A DNA stretch of 64,000 nucleotides from Arabidopsis thaliana (GCF_000001735.4 NC_003074.8:1178101-1242100), one strand, 5' to 3'; positions 1 to 11,740 are shown, counted from the stretch's first letter. Notes: a model not told the origin generated them from the letters alone. Made by a program: numbers and translations.

Positions 1-617
1 ATAACGATTTTTGATCTTAAGCACATACATGTGCATGAGGTGAAGAAGTCGAACTACGAATTCGAATCGAAACACTATCCTTCATAGAATTCGGTACGAC
101 TAAACTCTCGAGCTTACCAGATTCACTGTAATTATCTTTTAATACTTTAAACTGCTTAATTAGATTTACAAAACAATAAAAGGCCAATATTTTGTCATAG
201 ACTAATATCTAGCAAAAGAAAATTAAGATCAACACGTTAATTTCTACACATAAAATATGTAAATCAACTCACATGCGTTATTCCCACAAACCATATGCTT
301 TCTAAGCAAAACTACTGTATATGTGAAAATATTATTCTAAATTTTGGTCACTCACTTTGTTATATGAATAATTCAGTGAGTGAAAACTATATGGAGGCGG
401 TAGTATCGCAGAGGTTTAGTTTAAAGCTGGAGTAAGTCAAAGTAATGGAATAAAGTATGTACTAAATATTCGAAATGAATTTAATAAAACATCAACAAAA
501 TGGTAGAACTTATTGACAAAGAGTATGTATGTATATATACAGAAGAATGATGATTGATGAAGATGGTTAAGTGGAACTTGGGATTCAAGGAACACTCCTG
601 GCAAATACAACGCATCT
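1..617. other. Intergenic region upstream of the choline-transporter-like gene
   Basis: AT-rich DNA with no supported gene. A short open frame of 15 codons starts at 391 and contains the 21-nt stretch (392-412) that recurs at 5126-5146. The last part (about 540-617) probably holds the promoter and 5' leader of the gene starting at 618, but no TATA box could be assigned with confidence. Confidence 0.6.
392..412 (+). repeat. 21-nt exact repeat, copy 1
   Basis: The core ggaggcggtagtatcgcag occurs here and at 5126-5146, with 21 identical bases in all. Here it follows an AT, so it reads as Met-Glu-Ala-Val-Val-Ser-Gln followed by eight more codons and a stop. In the other copy the same bases are read in the same frame inside the last exon of a broken gene. 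The flanks do not match. Confidence 0.8.
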
Positions 618-2437
618 ATGCCTACACCAACAAGCAACGGTCATGCCTCTCGCATGCAGATTCAAGAACCAAGAATAATGTCTCCTCTTCCTCCTTCTTC
701 TTCTCCATTCGCCTTCAAGGTATTTCTCTCTTTTGAATCAAGAATCAGGAAACACCTTGATCTCTGTATCTTCTCTCTCTCTGGGTTCTGTTTTGCTTTC
801 TACTTTATGCTCTCTGTTTTGATCCTCTCTCGTTGACTTCCATCACTATTTCTTGACTCAAGAACAAAACCAAGACCCAGCTTCTCTTTTGTCTCTTCTT
901 GTTTTCTTCATGGTGCTTTTTACTTGCATGTTCATAACGAATTCACATTAATCAGCTTTGAATAACCTGTTGATGAGACACCATTTTGTTTCTTTTTTTT
1001 TGCAGGAACAACAAGGTAGACCACCTCCAACAACACAACAAACCATAGCAGGAAAACTCTTTAGAACTCTTTTCAAGGGTCTTCTCTTCTCACAACTAAC
1101 CTTAATCTCACTTTTGGTGATCGTTCTCACCATTCGCGGTCTCATCTCAGCAAGTACACACCATTTCCACCTCAAGAAATGGTACCCTCCTTTACTAGCA
1201 TCTGTTGCTGTCTCAGGAATTGCATCTTTAGCATGGCAATGCATCTTTATCTACAATCCATCAAGAGCAGTCAAAGCAACGTTCTGGCTTAGCCCAATAC
1301 TCACCTGCTCGGTAGGAATCTTGCTTGTTTTGATTGGCTCAGCGGTAGATGCAGGTATAGGTGCAGTGTTTGTCCTTTTCGCCATTACTCAGTCCCTCTA
1401 TGGTTGCTGGATTACTCCGAGGCTTGAGTACACCGATAAAATATTATCACTTGCCACAGCATTTCCACCTGCAAGAACCAGAGAAGTAGTCTGCTTATCA
1501 ATCATAGTCAGTGTCGTTTACTCTGGTTTCTTGGTGACTGGAATTGGAGGAGCAACTTCCACTAGAACAAATCTTGATATCTTGTTCATATCCGTAATCA
1601 TAATAAGCTTAGCATGGACGATGCAAGTTATCAAGAATGTTCAACAAGTTGCGATTTCACGGGCGAGATATGTAAACTTTGCACATGGAGAAGATATGGA
1701 CGCTTGGAATGCTTTCCGCATCACTATGAAACACTTGACTGGGAGCATCTGCGTTGGCTCGACGCTTGTTCCAATCATCGTATTCATAAGAGGATCAATA
1801 AGAAGTGTTAATCTAATGTCAGGGAGCAGCGATGAGGTCATGTATTCAGGTGCTGATTGCTTCTCTACCATTGCTAACAAACTCATTACACTTGGAAACA
1901 GATGGGGCTTTGTACATGTTGGAACCTATGATAAAGGATTCATGGAGGCTTCGAGTGATACCTGGAAGAAGTTCAGAAGCACAACAGGGTTGGAGAAACT
2001 GATTGACTCGGATCTCACTAGCTCCTTCTGTTTTCTCAGTGCTGTTTCTGTTGGAGCTGTCTCTTCATTAACTGCTGGGATATGGATGTTGTTAATACAC
2101 AAGGACTATGCCCTGGAAGTGACTCTCTATGCTTTCATAATTGGATATTTTGTGGTAAGATAGCTAATTTTATAAAAATATGAAGAAGACTTTTAGACAA
2201 AGTGGTTTATGTTGTGTACCTGGTTTTGAGTGTTTTCAGGGAAGGGTAGGTTTGGCGTGGCTACAGGCATGTGTATTGGCTTACTATGTAGCTTATTCTG
2301 AAGATCCTCAGAGCATGAGATTTGATGGAACAATTCCACAACGTATTCAGCGTCTTCAAATGTTAAGTGCTCACCGAGATAACAGGGAGCTTGAGGTGGG
2401 TAGAGACAGAGAAGAAGATAGTTATAACAATTGTTGA
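618..2437 (+). CDS. Choline-transporter-like (CTL/DUF580) multi-pass membrane protein
   Basis: Three exons, 618-719, 1006-2154 and 2240-2437, all joined in phase 0 with GT..AG introns, give a protein of about 482 residues. The N-terminus is short, Pro/Ser-rich and hydrophilic. A chain of hydrophobic segments follows, starting around residue 60 and running to the end of exon 2, with the last pair split across intron 2. The cytoplasmic C-terminus is charged. The segment around TMQVIKNVQQVAISR is typical of the Choline_transpo (PF04515) family. The start at 618 was chosen because it is in frame with the donor at 719|720. Family members are plasma-membrane or endomembrane proteins linked to choline transport; the substrate of this one cannot be read from sequence. 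I believe it is At3g04440. Confidence 0.85.
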
Positions 2438-2984
2438 GTCATGAAGGAGTCTCGCTACATACATGTAAAGAAAAACAAGGATTACTACTTTATTTCTTCA
2501 AACTTATAGATTCTTCTATTGATAGGCAAAAATCTTAGCTTCAATGTGTTTATATGTATGCCAAAACTCCAACTAAAGAAAGAATGCACATACTTTTTCT
2601 CTCAACTTAGCAATATGTCCCATTATACAGTGGGACTTAAGATTACTGAAATTTTCAACACTTAGAAATCTTGAGTTTTTAGCATACTACCAATTTACAG
2701 CAAAAAATAACTAAATTTGTTCCATATGTGACAGAAGTATACTAGTGATCATAATCACAATCATTATCAACATTAAGCACAAGTACATTCTAATGATTAA
2801 CGAAAAAACAATAATCTGAAGCAATAGAAGGAAGAGAAGCTACTGTACATTTGGAATCGAATAGCCGATAGGGGAATCCGCCGCAGATTCTGGAGAAGAA
2901 TTTGCAGTTCATCGGAGAGAGCCTATGATTGAAGAAATCAGACAAAAGTTTCGGAGGAGAGATCTCGAACCGGAACAAAAAGTT
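2438..2984. other. Intergenic region between the CTL gene and the dispersed repeat
   Basis: Contains the 3' end of the CTL gene, including a possible AATAAA-poor polyadenylation region, followed by AT-rich sequence. A 62-codon reverse open frame (2978-2790) has no recognisable domain and no supporting splice context. No gene is called. Confidence 0.5.
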
Positions 2985-3259
2985 TATATTGGTATTGAAA
3001 TTAAAATCGATTTTGGGTTTGGTTTAGACTGGTTTAGAGAGGAAAAGAAAAAAATATTCACGCGATGGTGATTTTGGAGACAAGTGCGTTGATAAAAAAA
3101 GGCATGATTTCAGAAGGTAAACCCCTACAGAATTGCTCTCACGCTCTCTACGCGCACTTTGTGCGAGTGGTTCTGAAATAGAGCCTCTTGATTGGCTAAA
3201 AAACTCTAAAAAAATAGCAATAGTAGACATGTTGCTAGCTCTTGTTATTATTTAGCTTT
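2985..3259. repeat. Dispersed ~275-bp repeat, copy 1
   Basis: This stretch aligns nearly end to end with 20610-20886. Shared blocks include ttcacgcgatgg, aaaggcatgattt, gctctcacgc, cactttgtgcgagtgg, tgaaatagagcc, tgattggct, and a 3' block acatgttgctagctc followed by gttattatttag. The copies differ by scattered substitutions and one-base indels, so coding conservation is unlikely. No target-site duplication or terminal inverted repeat is evident. It could be an old non-autonomous element or a duplicated promoter fragment. Confidence 0.8.
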
Positions 3260-3612
3260 TCTACAAAACGCCGTCGTTTCTATTTCGATCGTTTCAGCTT
3301 TTGACATTGATCCGAACCAATCGGTTCAACTGGCTTAGTCTATCCACAGGTTCGTATAAAAAAATCTCATTTTGTCATCAAATTAAGCAGTAAATTTATA
3401 TTAATTAATCATAAGTTAATGTTTAAAGACAAATTCTATTTCAAATTTCTAACGAATCAGACCTAATTGTCCGGAATAAATGATTGGTTCTGAAAATATC
3501 AATTGGGAAATTAAAACCCGGTTCAATTTGAAACCGGAAACAAGACTAGCTACGCCTGGAAACTCACACAGAGTCACAGGAGAAGCTCCCGCGTCTGCAA
3601 GGAACGGATAAA

Positions 3613-3657
3613 GTCTCTCTCTTTCTCACACACACTCTCTCTCTCTCTCTCTCTCTC
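3613..3657. repeat. CT-rich microsatellite in a presumed 5' leader
   Basis: A CT/CA dinucleotide run lies just upstream of the ATG at 3671. Pyrimidine runs like this are common in Arabidopsis 5' leaders. Confidence 0.85.
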
Positions 3658-3670
3658 AAAGAAGAAGAAG

Positions 3671-5184
3671 ATGCTGACGAGTCCCAGTAACGCACTTCAT
3701 AGTAGTACTCCACACTTCTGGCCAGTTCGCCGGAGCAGGCTTTGCCGTTCCCGGAATTTCCCTCGTTTTCACTCCGGCGAACGCAGCAGCGGCGGAGGAG
3801 GAAAATTGTGCTCGCTCTCTCTTCTCTCCGGAAGTGGCGCCGGTAAATTCAGTGTCAGAGCTCTAGTTAGGCCTGATGATACCAACGACGCTGACTCCGT
3901 CGGCGATGGGTTTCTGTCAAAATTCCACTCGGAAATAGAGAGGTAATCTCTTCAAAAAGCTATACCCTTTTGATTTCATTGGTTGTTTCATCTGGTCAAG
4001 TTTGAGACCTTTAGCTCTATAGTAGAGAAGCAAAGCTCGCTGCTTTAGATGTATGTGTTGAACATTGTTTAGTGTCTTCAAAGTTTTTCATCTTTTCTTT
4101 CTTTTTGTCTACTGTGTAGATTTTAGTTGAGACTGATCTCATGGGGAGACAAGCAAGTTCTGCAGTCACGGTGACAGATGGAGAAACTGTAAGTGTGCTG
4201 CTTCATTCAATTTCCAAAACTTTGAACTTTTTTTCTTAGTTCCTCGAGTTTGTACTCTTCAGTTTAGCTTCTGTTACTTGCTTATCTCTTCATCGGTTTG
4301 TTAGATGCGGAAGCTTTGTTTCATTTTCTAATCTGTCTACTTGTCATTGTAGATTGTCTACACATCCGTGTTTGTCTAGCTGATGTTCCAAGTTAGCCAT
4401 CAGATTTTCTTCCCCTTTATGTTCACTATCAGGAGCGATTCTCAGCTGTAAGTCGAACTTGGCAAGTGTTTTTCGACCCTTTGCTATTTTGGAGTAATGA
4501 TGTAAGAAGACCATATCATTGCCTAAATGATGATCTGAATGGACCTTCTTATGGTACAGTGGTGGATTTTTTAAGCGACAAGGGAGAACCAAAGATCACG
4601 AGGAGGTATGTACTAATGATGGTTTTGGTTTCTACAGTGAAACTCAGATTTTATCCTGGGTATGGTTCTTCTCCGTGTACTAATGATCAGCTATCTGTCT
4701 ATTCAATACATGTAATGTAAAGGCTTCCGGTTTTTTGTTGAACCATATAGTGATGCTTGTTGATCTCATGTAAGTTTTCCATCTATTACGCAAGATCTGT
4801 TATATGTTAACATGGTTAAGATTACCAGCACCAGTTATGGGGTTGAATCCATTCTTTGTATATGGAACATTGTTTCACTTAGATTGCTAAAGTTGTAGGA
4901 AGAGAAGAGTATGCGTTAGCATATAAATCAAATTGATCAAAAATGTTTAAACTGTTGTGATGTGAATATCAGAAGATAGCAAATCAAAATGCATTTATAA
5001 CCCTGTTGATTTTACCAAAACGAAGCATTGGATGATGTGTGTGAAATGTCAGAAGATAATCAAAGATTATAGGAGTATATTTTTATATTCCGTTGTTATG
5101 CAGCTGCTTGAGAAAGAAGAATTTGTGGAGGCGGTAGTATCGCAGACTCCACTTGATTTAGAAACCACCATACATCTTGGCTGA
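3671..5184 (+). pseudogene. Broken gene for a probable plastid-targeted protein of unknown function
   Basis: Four exon-like blocks can be traced: 3671-3942, 4120-4188, 4433-4605 and 5104-5184. The first encodes a Ser/Arg-rich, acid-poor N-terminus that looks like a chloroplast transit peptide, ending in FHSEIER. The second gives LVETDLMGRQASS, the third FFDPLLFWSNDVR and a Gly/Pro-containing stretch, and the fourth ends in ETTIHLG followed by a stop. Junction 2-3 is in phase with canonical sites. Junctions 1-2 and 3-4 are not: both upstream exons end in phase 2 at AG|GT, but the downstream blocks start at a codon boundary, so canonical splicing meets a stop at each place. In both cases one missing G would explain the defect. 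It may be a recent pseudogene, or the junctions may be spliced unusually. I do not recognise the family. Confidence 0.6.
5126..5146 (+). repeat. 21-nt exact repeat, copy 2
   Basis: Identical to 392-412. It lies inside the last exon-like block of the broken gene and encodes part of EFVEAVVSQT. Confidence 0.8.
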
Positions 5185-6201
5185 GTTATGTAAAGACTTG
5201 GCTGATAGTTTTACGAGGTTTTTAGAATAATCAAGTTTAGTTCTGCGAATTTAGGTGACTAGATATTTTCTTGTGATTGAGGAAGTAATAAACACTCATT
5301 TACTTGTCCCTTTGATTTGTTGATTGAACTTTAGCTCAACTTAAAAGTGGTTAGCTTTGCTGAATCTGCCCAGTTATATTATTGTTTCCAGTTGATTGGA
5401 ATTGGTTCACTATAGATTATGTTTTGTTTTTGGTTTTTATAAGCTAAAGGTTTGTTCTTTTTCATGGAAAGAACAATCATGAGATGTCAACATGTTATTG
5501 ATCTTTAGAATCGTTTCATTCAATGGTCAAGTCATTTTGTAAACGAATTTGTTTTTTTTTCTTTGTCTTTTTCGACTTGGTTTCTCTGTAAGATTCTTGT
5601 TCCTTGAAGTGATGAGGTTTCTATTAGATAAGAGTTGATTAGAATGATATAATGTGCTCATGGTGACTCTCATCCTTGCACGTCCCTGTGGTTTATGAAA
5701 AGCCATATTGCTTTCCTCTTTAGCCAAATTGCGTGTTAATATCCTTCCCGTTGCATTTGATTCTATATCTTGTTTCTGTTTGATTTTTATGCATCTGTCA
5801 CCTCCATGATAGTTTCTCTTGGTTAATGGCTGAAACAAGTTTAGTTTTGGATAGAGAATCAAAGAGTCTCTTCTTGTTCGTTTGTATCTTTCCTCTTGCG
5901 GTATATGTTGAAGAACTTTAGGGAAACAAAGTGAATGAAAGCTAAGAGTTTTTTTTATGACCAAAGGCAAAACAAAAAGTGAAGAATATTCCTTTGGAAA
6001 GTTTTGAAAGGGAAATACATATAGGATATTAACTAGGCGAATGGAATTTTTTCACTCATACAGAGTCATTTTCTGTATATATAACTTAGTGATTGTGAGT
6101 TCTCATATTGCTTCTATGTAACACTCCTTGTAAAGCTAAATAGCCCTTTTGTGCTAAGTCTCTGATATCTATTGTTATCTTCTCAATACTGCACTTGTTC
6201 A
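5185..6201. other. Intergenic region and probable leader of PHL13
   Basis: AT/T-rich plus-strand sequence that probably contains the promoter and a 5' leader, perhaps with a leader intron. A 147-codon reverse open frame (5970-5527) lies here; it is very rich in Lys/Arg/Asn with no domain and is taken as chance. No gene is supported. Confidence 0.5.
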
Positions 6202-8164
6202 ATGACACTTGCTAGCGATTTTGGTTTTCCATCCGCTATATCTTCATCTTTTACAATTCTAGAAGAGAGATACCACAATAACTTTCCTAACACTTTGTGT
6301 GTTTCATCAGGACAGGAATCGATGAATAACAACCCCGTCCCCTGTCAGGTGTTTCCTCTGGTCTCTGGTGGTAGTTCTGGTGGGAATTTGTTTTCATCTT
6401 CTTCCGGATTCTGCAATGGTGTCTATGTTTCATCTTCCTCCCAGGCACGGCCATCTGTTTCTACCGTGCCAAGAGACAGAATTACTGTTGCTCACGTCTC
6501 TGGTGAAGGGCAGAGGCAGGAATGCCCTGTGGAAACACATTCCTTGCAATTGATCAATCAACCTCAAGAACAGAAAATTATGACTTGGTCTTCAGACCAG
6601 ATTCGGGGCTTCTTCGATTTTCCTGTTCCAGATCCACAAGCAGCGAGCAGCAGAACTATGGTTTCATCCAAGGAAGTGCTTTCAAAATGCGAATGGCCAG
6701 ACTGGGCGGATCAGTTGATCTCTGATGATAGTCTTGAACCAAATTGGTCGGAGCTTCTAGGTGATCCTAATGTACTCAATCTATATTCAAAGGTTCGTTT
6801 CTTTCAGCTAAATATGAATCTCTACGCTTATTTCAGCTAAATATGATTCTTCTATTAAGACTGACTCTGATAATGTCTTACAGATAGAAACACAGTCTTC
6901 TGATATAGCAAGGCAAGAGATCGTCTTTAGAAATCAGCATCAGGTGGATCCATCAATGGAGCCGTTTAATGCCAAAAGCCCACCAGCTAGTTCAATGACA
7001 TCTAAGCAAAGAATGCGTTGGACACCAGAACTTCATGAAGCATTTGTCGAAGCTATCAATCAGCTCGGTGGTAGTGAACGTGCGTATGCCCTTTTTTTTT
7101 CCTTCTCATGCCTGCAAAATTTAGCTGAACAACTTATTATTATTCTCTTGGCTTATAATTTCAAACCACAGGAGCCACCCCTAAGGCTGTTTTGAAGCTC
7201 ATCAATAGCCCTGGGTTGACCGTTTATCATGTCAAAAGCCATTTGCAGGTTACTATTCTCCATCTATGTTTTCGGTTTGTATGCTTACAGCTCATCTTAA
7301 ACGTCTTTATATTATTGGCTTGTCCAGAAATACAGAACTGCAAGGTATAAACCAGAGCTTTCCAAAGATACAGGTACTTGAGGCATCTAAGGATTCAAAC
7401 TGTCTTCTCAATATTTCACATAAGCTTATTATACTTTGGAAACATAATGGCATTTAAAAGACTCTTGTGTGATGAAACACGTCTTTATACATAATCAGCT
7501 TTTCTTCTTGGACAGAAGAACCTCTAGTAAAGAATTTGAAAACCATTGAAGATATCAAATCTCTTGACTTGAAGACGTAAGGAACATTTTACTTCTCTGT
7601 CAGAACAGACTAAGTATCACCTAGGATAATATTTCTTCATATCTAAGATTTTTTTTTTTTATTCTTCTTCAGGAGCATTGAAATCACTGAAGCTCTCCGG
7701 TTACAGATGAAAGTTCAAAAACAACTCCACGAGCAACTTGAGGTATAATAATTCAAACTGCCTAAAAGAAGCTTTTATAAAACAAAACAGTGTCCTTTCC
7801 TCTTCATTTGTCTGATTTCTTAGTTTTTGGTTTTAGCTGGTGATTTTGATCTTATATTGGTCTTAATACAATGCAGATCCAAAGATCACTGCAGTTACAA
7901 ATCGAAGAACAAGGTCGGTATCTTCAGATGATGATTGAGAAACAACAGAAGATGCAAGAGAACAAAAAAGACTCTACTTCCTCATCATCAATGCCAGAAG
8001 CTGACCCTTCAGCTCCATCACCAAACCTTTCACAACCTTTCCTCCATAAAGCAACCAATTCAGAACCATCAATAACTCAGAAACTGCAGAATGGTTCTAG
8101 CACAATGGATCAAAGTGAATCTACTTCTGGGACTAGTAATAGAAAACGGGTTAGAGAAGATTAG
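6202..8164 (+). CDS. PHL13: MYB-CC (GARP-type) transcription factor, PHR1-like
   Basis: Seven exons were read: 6202-6792, 6884-7079, 7172-7248, 7328-7373, 7516-7576, 7673-7742 and 7877-8164. The first ATG in frame is at 6202. The N-terminal half is Ser/Gln-rich. The single MYB/GARP repeat begins at RMRWTPELHEAF and continues through LGGSERATPKAVLK to VYHVKSHLQKYR, spread over exons 2-4. The coiled-coil (CC) domain follows, from ITEALRLQMKVQKQLHEQLE to the Gln-rich helix of the last exon. A Ser/Pro-rich tail ends in basic residues. MYB-CC proteins such as PHR1 bind P1BS sites and control phosphate-starvation genes; whether this paralogue does so is inference. The symbol PHL13 (At3g04450) is from memory. 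Confidence 0.88.
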
Positions 8165-8540
8165 ACATCTCATGAGTATGATCCAAAGATGTTGCAAACA
8201 TATGTAATTGTGTATATAAAATTGAAAATATCACAGCAGCAAGAAAATGAAAATTTCTTCTTAATGGAGATGACGTGGACAAATCACTGTCGAGTTGGAA
8301 TGTTGTCGGCTGATGAGTCAGCAATTTAGATGACGTGGCTAAAGAACATCCTTATTTATGACGTAATTAATAATGATCTCTCGAAATGCGTCTTTTCTTC
8401 GTCTGTTCTATCTTCTTTACCAATTTCTGCAATTCTGGAGAAGCTAAAGGTCTCAATCTCTCAGTCAAAAACAAAAGGTCTCTCCTTTATTAAACTATCT
8501 ATCACTAACTAGAAGAAGAGATTAGAGGAGGAGGAAGAAG
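8165..8540 (+). promoter_or_regulatory. Short intergenic region with a cluster of bZIP-type sites upstream of PEX12
   Basis: The 376 bp between PHL13 and PEX12 hold TGACGTGG at 8271, TGAGTCA at 8314-8320, TGACGTGGC at 8331 and TGACGTAA at 8359, all within about 100 bp. These match TGA/C-box and GCN4/AP-1-like cores bound by plant bZIP factors. Binding is inferred from the motifs only. Confidence 0.6.
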
Positions 8541-10994
8541 ATGTTGTTTCAGGTGGGAGGTGAAGGCACACGCCCCACCTTCTTTGAGATGGCTGCTGCT
8601 CAGCAACTTCCTGCTAGCCTTCGCGCCGCTCTCACCTATTCCCTCGGCGTATAATGCCCTTCTCTACCTACGTCTCTTTTCGATTTTGAAATTTGGTACT
8701 TATCTGTATGATTCTTATATTTGTTTGCTGTTTCGTGATTTTTTAGGTTTTTGCTTTGAGACGATCGTTTCTCCATAAGATTTTAGACTATGAGGATGAA
8801 TTCTTTGCTGCTCTGATGCTTATTCTTGAAGGACACAGCTTACGAACCACAGGTAGCTTCTGGATTCTGTTTTAGGTTTTGTGTGAGAGTGTACTGGAAC
8901 TTTTTTGCTTATAACAGTTAGAGGTTTGTGAATTGTTTCAGATGGTTCCTTTGCTGAATCATTGTATGGTTTAAGGAGGAAATCAGCGAGATTGAGATTG
9001 AGGAAAGACAGTGCCAGGAAGGATTCTAGCGAAGAAGTTCAACATTCTGGTTTAGAGAAGCGTCAGAGAATCCTTTCTGTTGTGTTTCTGGTACTGACTC
9101 TTTCCTAAATGCTATAACTTTGTAAATGCGTATATGTTGAAAGCATAAAGCTTATGCCTTTAAGCTTGGTTACTGCCTTTTTCTAGGTTGTGTTACCGTA
9201 TTTCAAGTCAAAATTGCATGCTATATATAATAAAGAAAGAGAGGCTAGGCTCCGGGAAAGTTTATGGGGTGCAGAGGATCAAGGATTTGATGAAGCTGAC
9301 TTCTTCACAGGGGATGATTCAATTGTTTCAAGAGAGCCTAGTGGGAATGAAGAGCTTTCTGTTCGAGTACAATTAGCTACCAAAATTAAAAAGTTTATAG
9401 CTGTCTGCTATCCTTGGATACATGCATCAAGTGAAGGTAATTGTGGATTTATGTGAGCATCGACATTTCGACTGCATAGTAGCTGATGATTCTTTAACAT
9501 AATTACGAGCACTTCTTAGTTTACACTGATTAGCTTCGTGCGTAGACTTCTATCTCTGAGTTTCATTGGCATGGAGAATTTTATTTGATCTGTATCATTT
9601 ATAATGAGCTTATATGGGATCCTCTGTGTAGGATTATCGTTCACTTACCAGCTCTTATATCTGCTGGACGCTACTGGATTTTATTCTCTTGGGCTACAAG
9701 CTCTTGGGATTCAAGTTTGTAGAGCTACAGGGCAAGAACTGGTATTAACTTCCTCCTTTCTGGTTGAAATTTCGTGTCACCATTATCTTACTATGCACCC
9801 CATAGAATTAGGGCGCTTTGGCTTTGTTGGATGGTATTATTTAAAATTCTACATACATCTTGCTGCAAGATGTTATACCATCATTGACTGACCCATAAAA
9901 ACCTTTCAAAGTGGTAAATTTACATGTGTTATGTCTTAACACACTTTTTTTCTTCGTCTTTACCTTTTTTGATGCCAAGATAGATGGATACATCCTCAAG
10001 GATTTCAAAGATTCGGAATCATGAGCGTGAGAGACTTCGTGGTCCTCCATGGTTAAAAGTATGATTTCACTTTTCTTAAACTTCATGTAACCTAAGGAAT
10101 GAGATAGGCTGATTCCTACTACTGCTTACACTTTAGTGATCCAACGTCTGACAGTATTGTTTTGAATATTGAATTAGACGGTGCAAGGGGCACTTCTTAG
10201 CTGCTCATATGCTGTGCTTGACTATGCCCAAACCGGTCTAATTGCAGCAGTTTTTATCTTCAAAGTAAGTATCCATAAATGTCCCAGTTTATGTTACTTC
10301 TCTTATTTCACTGTCTTAAAAGCTTCCAGCAGAAGTAGGTTCCTTTAGGAAATGAAGGTCCTAAGCTTAAATTACATTAGATTAGATTTTGTATGCTACA
10401 GCCACCGCTAAATCCATAAAGCTTATTGCTATACTTATGGCGTTTTTGACTCTCGGTAGATTTTTCATCGCATAATCATTTAGTTGAACCTAAACATCTA
10501 GCTCATTTTCGTGTGTTTTTGGTTTTGTAGATGATGGAATGGTGGTATCAATCCGCTGAAGAGAGATTATCAGCTCCAACAGTGTACCCTCCACCTCCAC
10601 CTCCTCCAGCCCCAAAGGTAATCAATCAGGTAGCATTATCTGAAACTTATGTAAACATCACTCAGTCGACTTTGTCAAAGTTTTTGTTTTTCTGTAACAG
10701 ATGGCCAAAGAAGGAATCCCTCTACCTCCAGACAGATCCCTCTGTGCTTTATGCTTGCAAAAACGTGCAAATCCATCAGTTGTCACTGTCTCTGGATTTG
10801 TTTTCTGCTATTCTTGCGTATTTAAGTATGTTTCAAAGGTGAGTTCTCCAAATCATTACTCTCTATTCCCAAACCCCAACCTTGGTATTAGCTTATATCC
10901 GTCTTCTATGGTAATCACACAGTACAAGCGATGTCCGGTGACATTGATTCCAGCCAGCGTTGATCAGATTAGGAGGTTGTTTCAGGACACTTAG
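8541..10994 (+). CDS. PEX12: Peroxin-12, peroxisomal RING-type import ligase component
   Basis: Eleven exons were read: 8541-8648, 8747-8852, 8942-9090, 9187-9436, 9632-9741, 9984-10058, 10178-10264, 10531-10617, 10701-10838 and 10923-10994, with all junctions in frame, giving about 393 residues (ten coding blocks are listed; I could not confirm any further one). The Pex2/Pex12 N-terminal membrane domain covers roughly residues 25-290, including FFEMAAAQQLP and the hydrophobic segment around LLSCSYAVLDYAQTG. A proline run (YPPPPPPPAPK) precedes a degenerate C-terminal RING with CALCLQKR, CYSC and KRCPVT, which fits the single-zinc RING of PEX12. With PEX2 and PEX10 it ubiquitinates the PTS1 receptor PEX5 so that it can be recycled from the peroxisome membrane. 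I believe it is At3g04460. Confidence 0.95.
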
Positions 10995-11740
10995 GACCAG
11001 TCTATTTAATGGTTTTAAGCCAACAGTGAGAGTTCCATCATCGTTCTCCCATGCAAGTTAGAGTCTGAACCAGAAGAGCTAAAAGACTGCCAAGTGAGAC
11101 ACTAATACCCCAATTGATTTTATATATATATATGGATAAGCTTTCATTTAGAGCTCACCAAGTCTGGGATCAAGTGCTTCTTGGATTGAAAGAAAGCTGT
11201 GTTAATCCTAATCAAAGCTGATTCTGATTAAAACAGAGAAGGCAGACAAATGGTTACTTTTTTCTTTCTTAGTTTCAGCTTCGAAATTGTTGTCTATTGC
11301 ACAATGGGGGATGATATTATTGTTCAGGATGGAAAAATAAAATTTATATACTGATCAAATTTATAAAGAAAAGGATGGAAGAGATGATTGGAGTTCAAAC
11401 TTTCATAGCTCATTATTGAATTAGCTTTGCACTTTTGCTCCTGAACCGAAAAAGTTTTCTGATTAATGTCAAAAATTTCAAAGTCGATTCAGAAATGGTT
11501 TAGGAATGCTGGGGGAGTAAGAGGAGTCAAAATCGAACCGAATAGAAAAAAAGGATTAATCATTAAGAGAGAACAAAGATGTTTGTTAAAGGAATTTCAG
11601 AAATAACATGACATACAAGAGCAATAAACAACACTACCAAAAGCCTTTTCTCAAGGCCACAATGATGGCTCAAAAAGTGAACATCTTTGAATCCAGCCAA
11701 AGCAAAACCTGAATGCAATGATTCAGTTACTCCGGACTCA
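10995..11740. other. Convergent intergenic region between PEX12 and the ankyrin gene
   Basis: Carries the 3' ends of both convergent genes. It contains a short TA run near 11130 and AATAAA-like sequences near 11335. No further gene is seen. Confidence 0.6.

Noticed and set aside
3024-3230. 68-codon reverse frame inside the dispersed repeat
   Set aside because: The frame is broken by indels and stops in the second copy at 20610-20886, so it is not a conserved protein.
5527-5970. 147-codon reverse open frame upstream of PHL13
   Set aside because: Composition is low-complexity Lys/Arg/Asn with no domain; it is antisense to a T-rich leader, where reverse frames are often open by chance.
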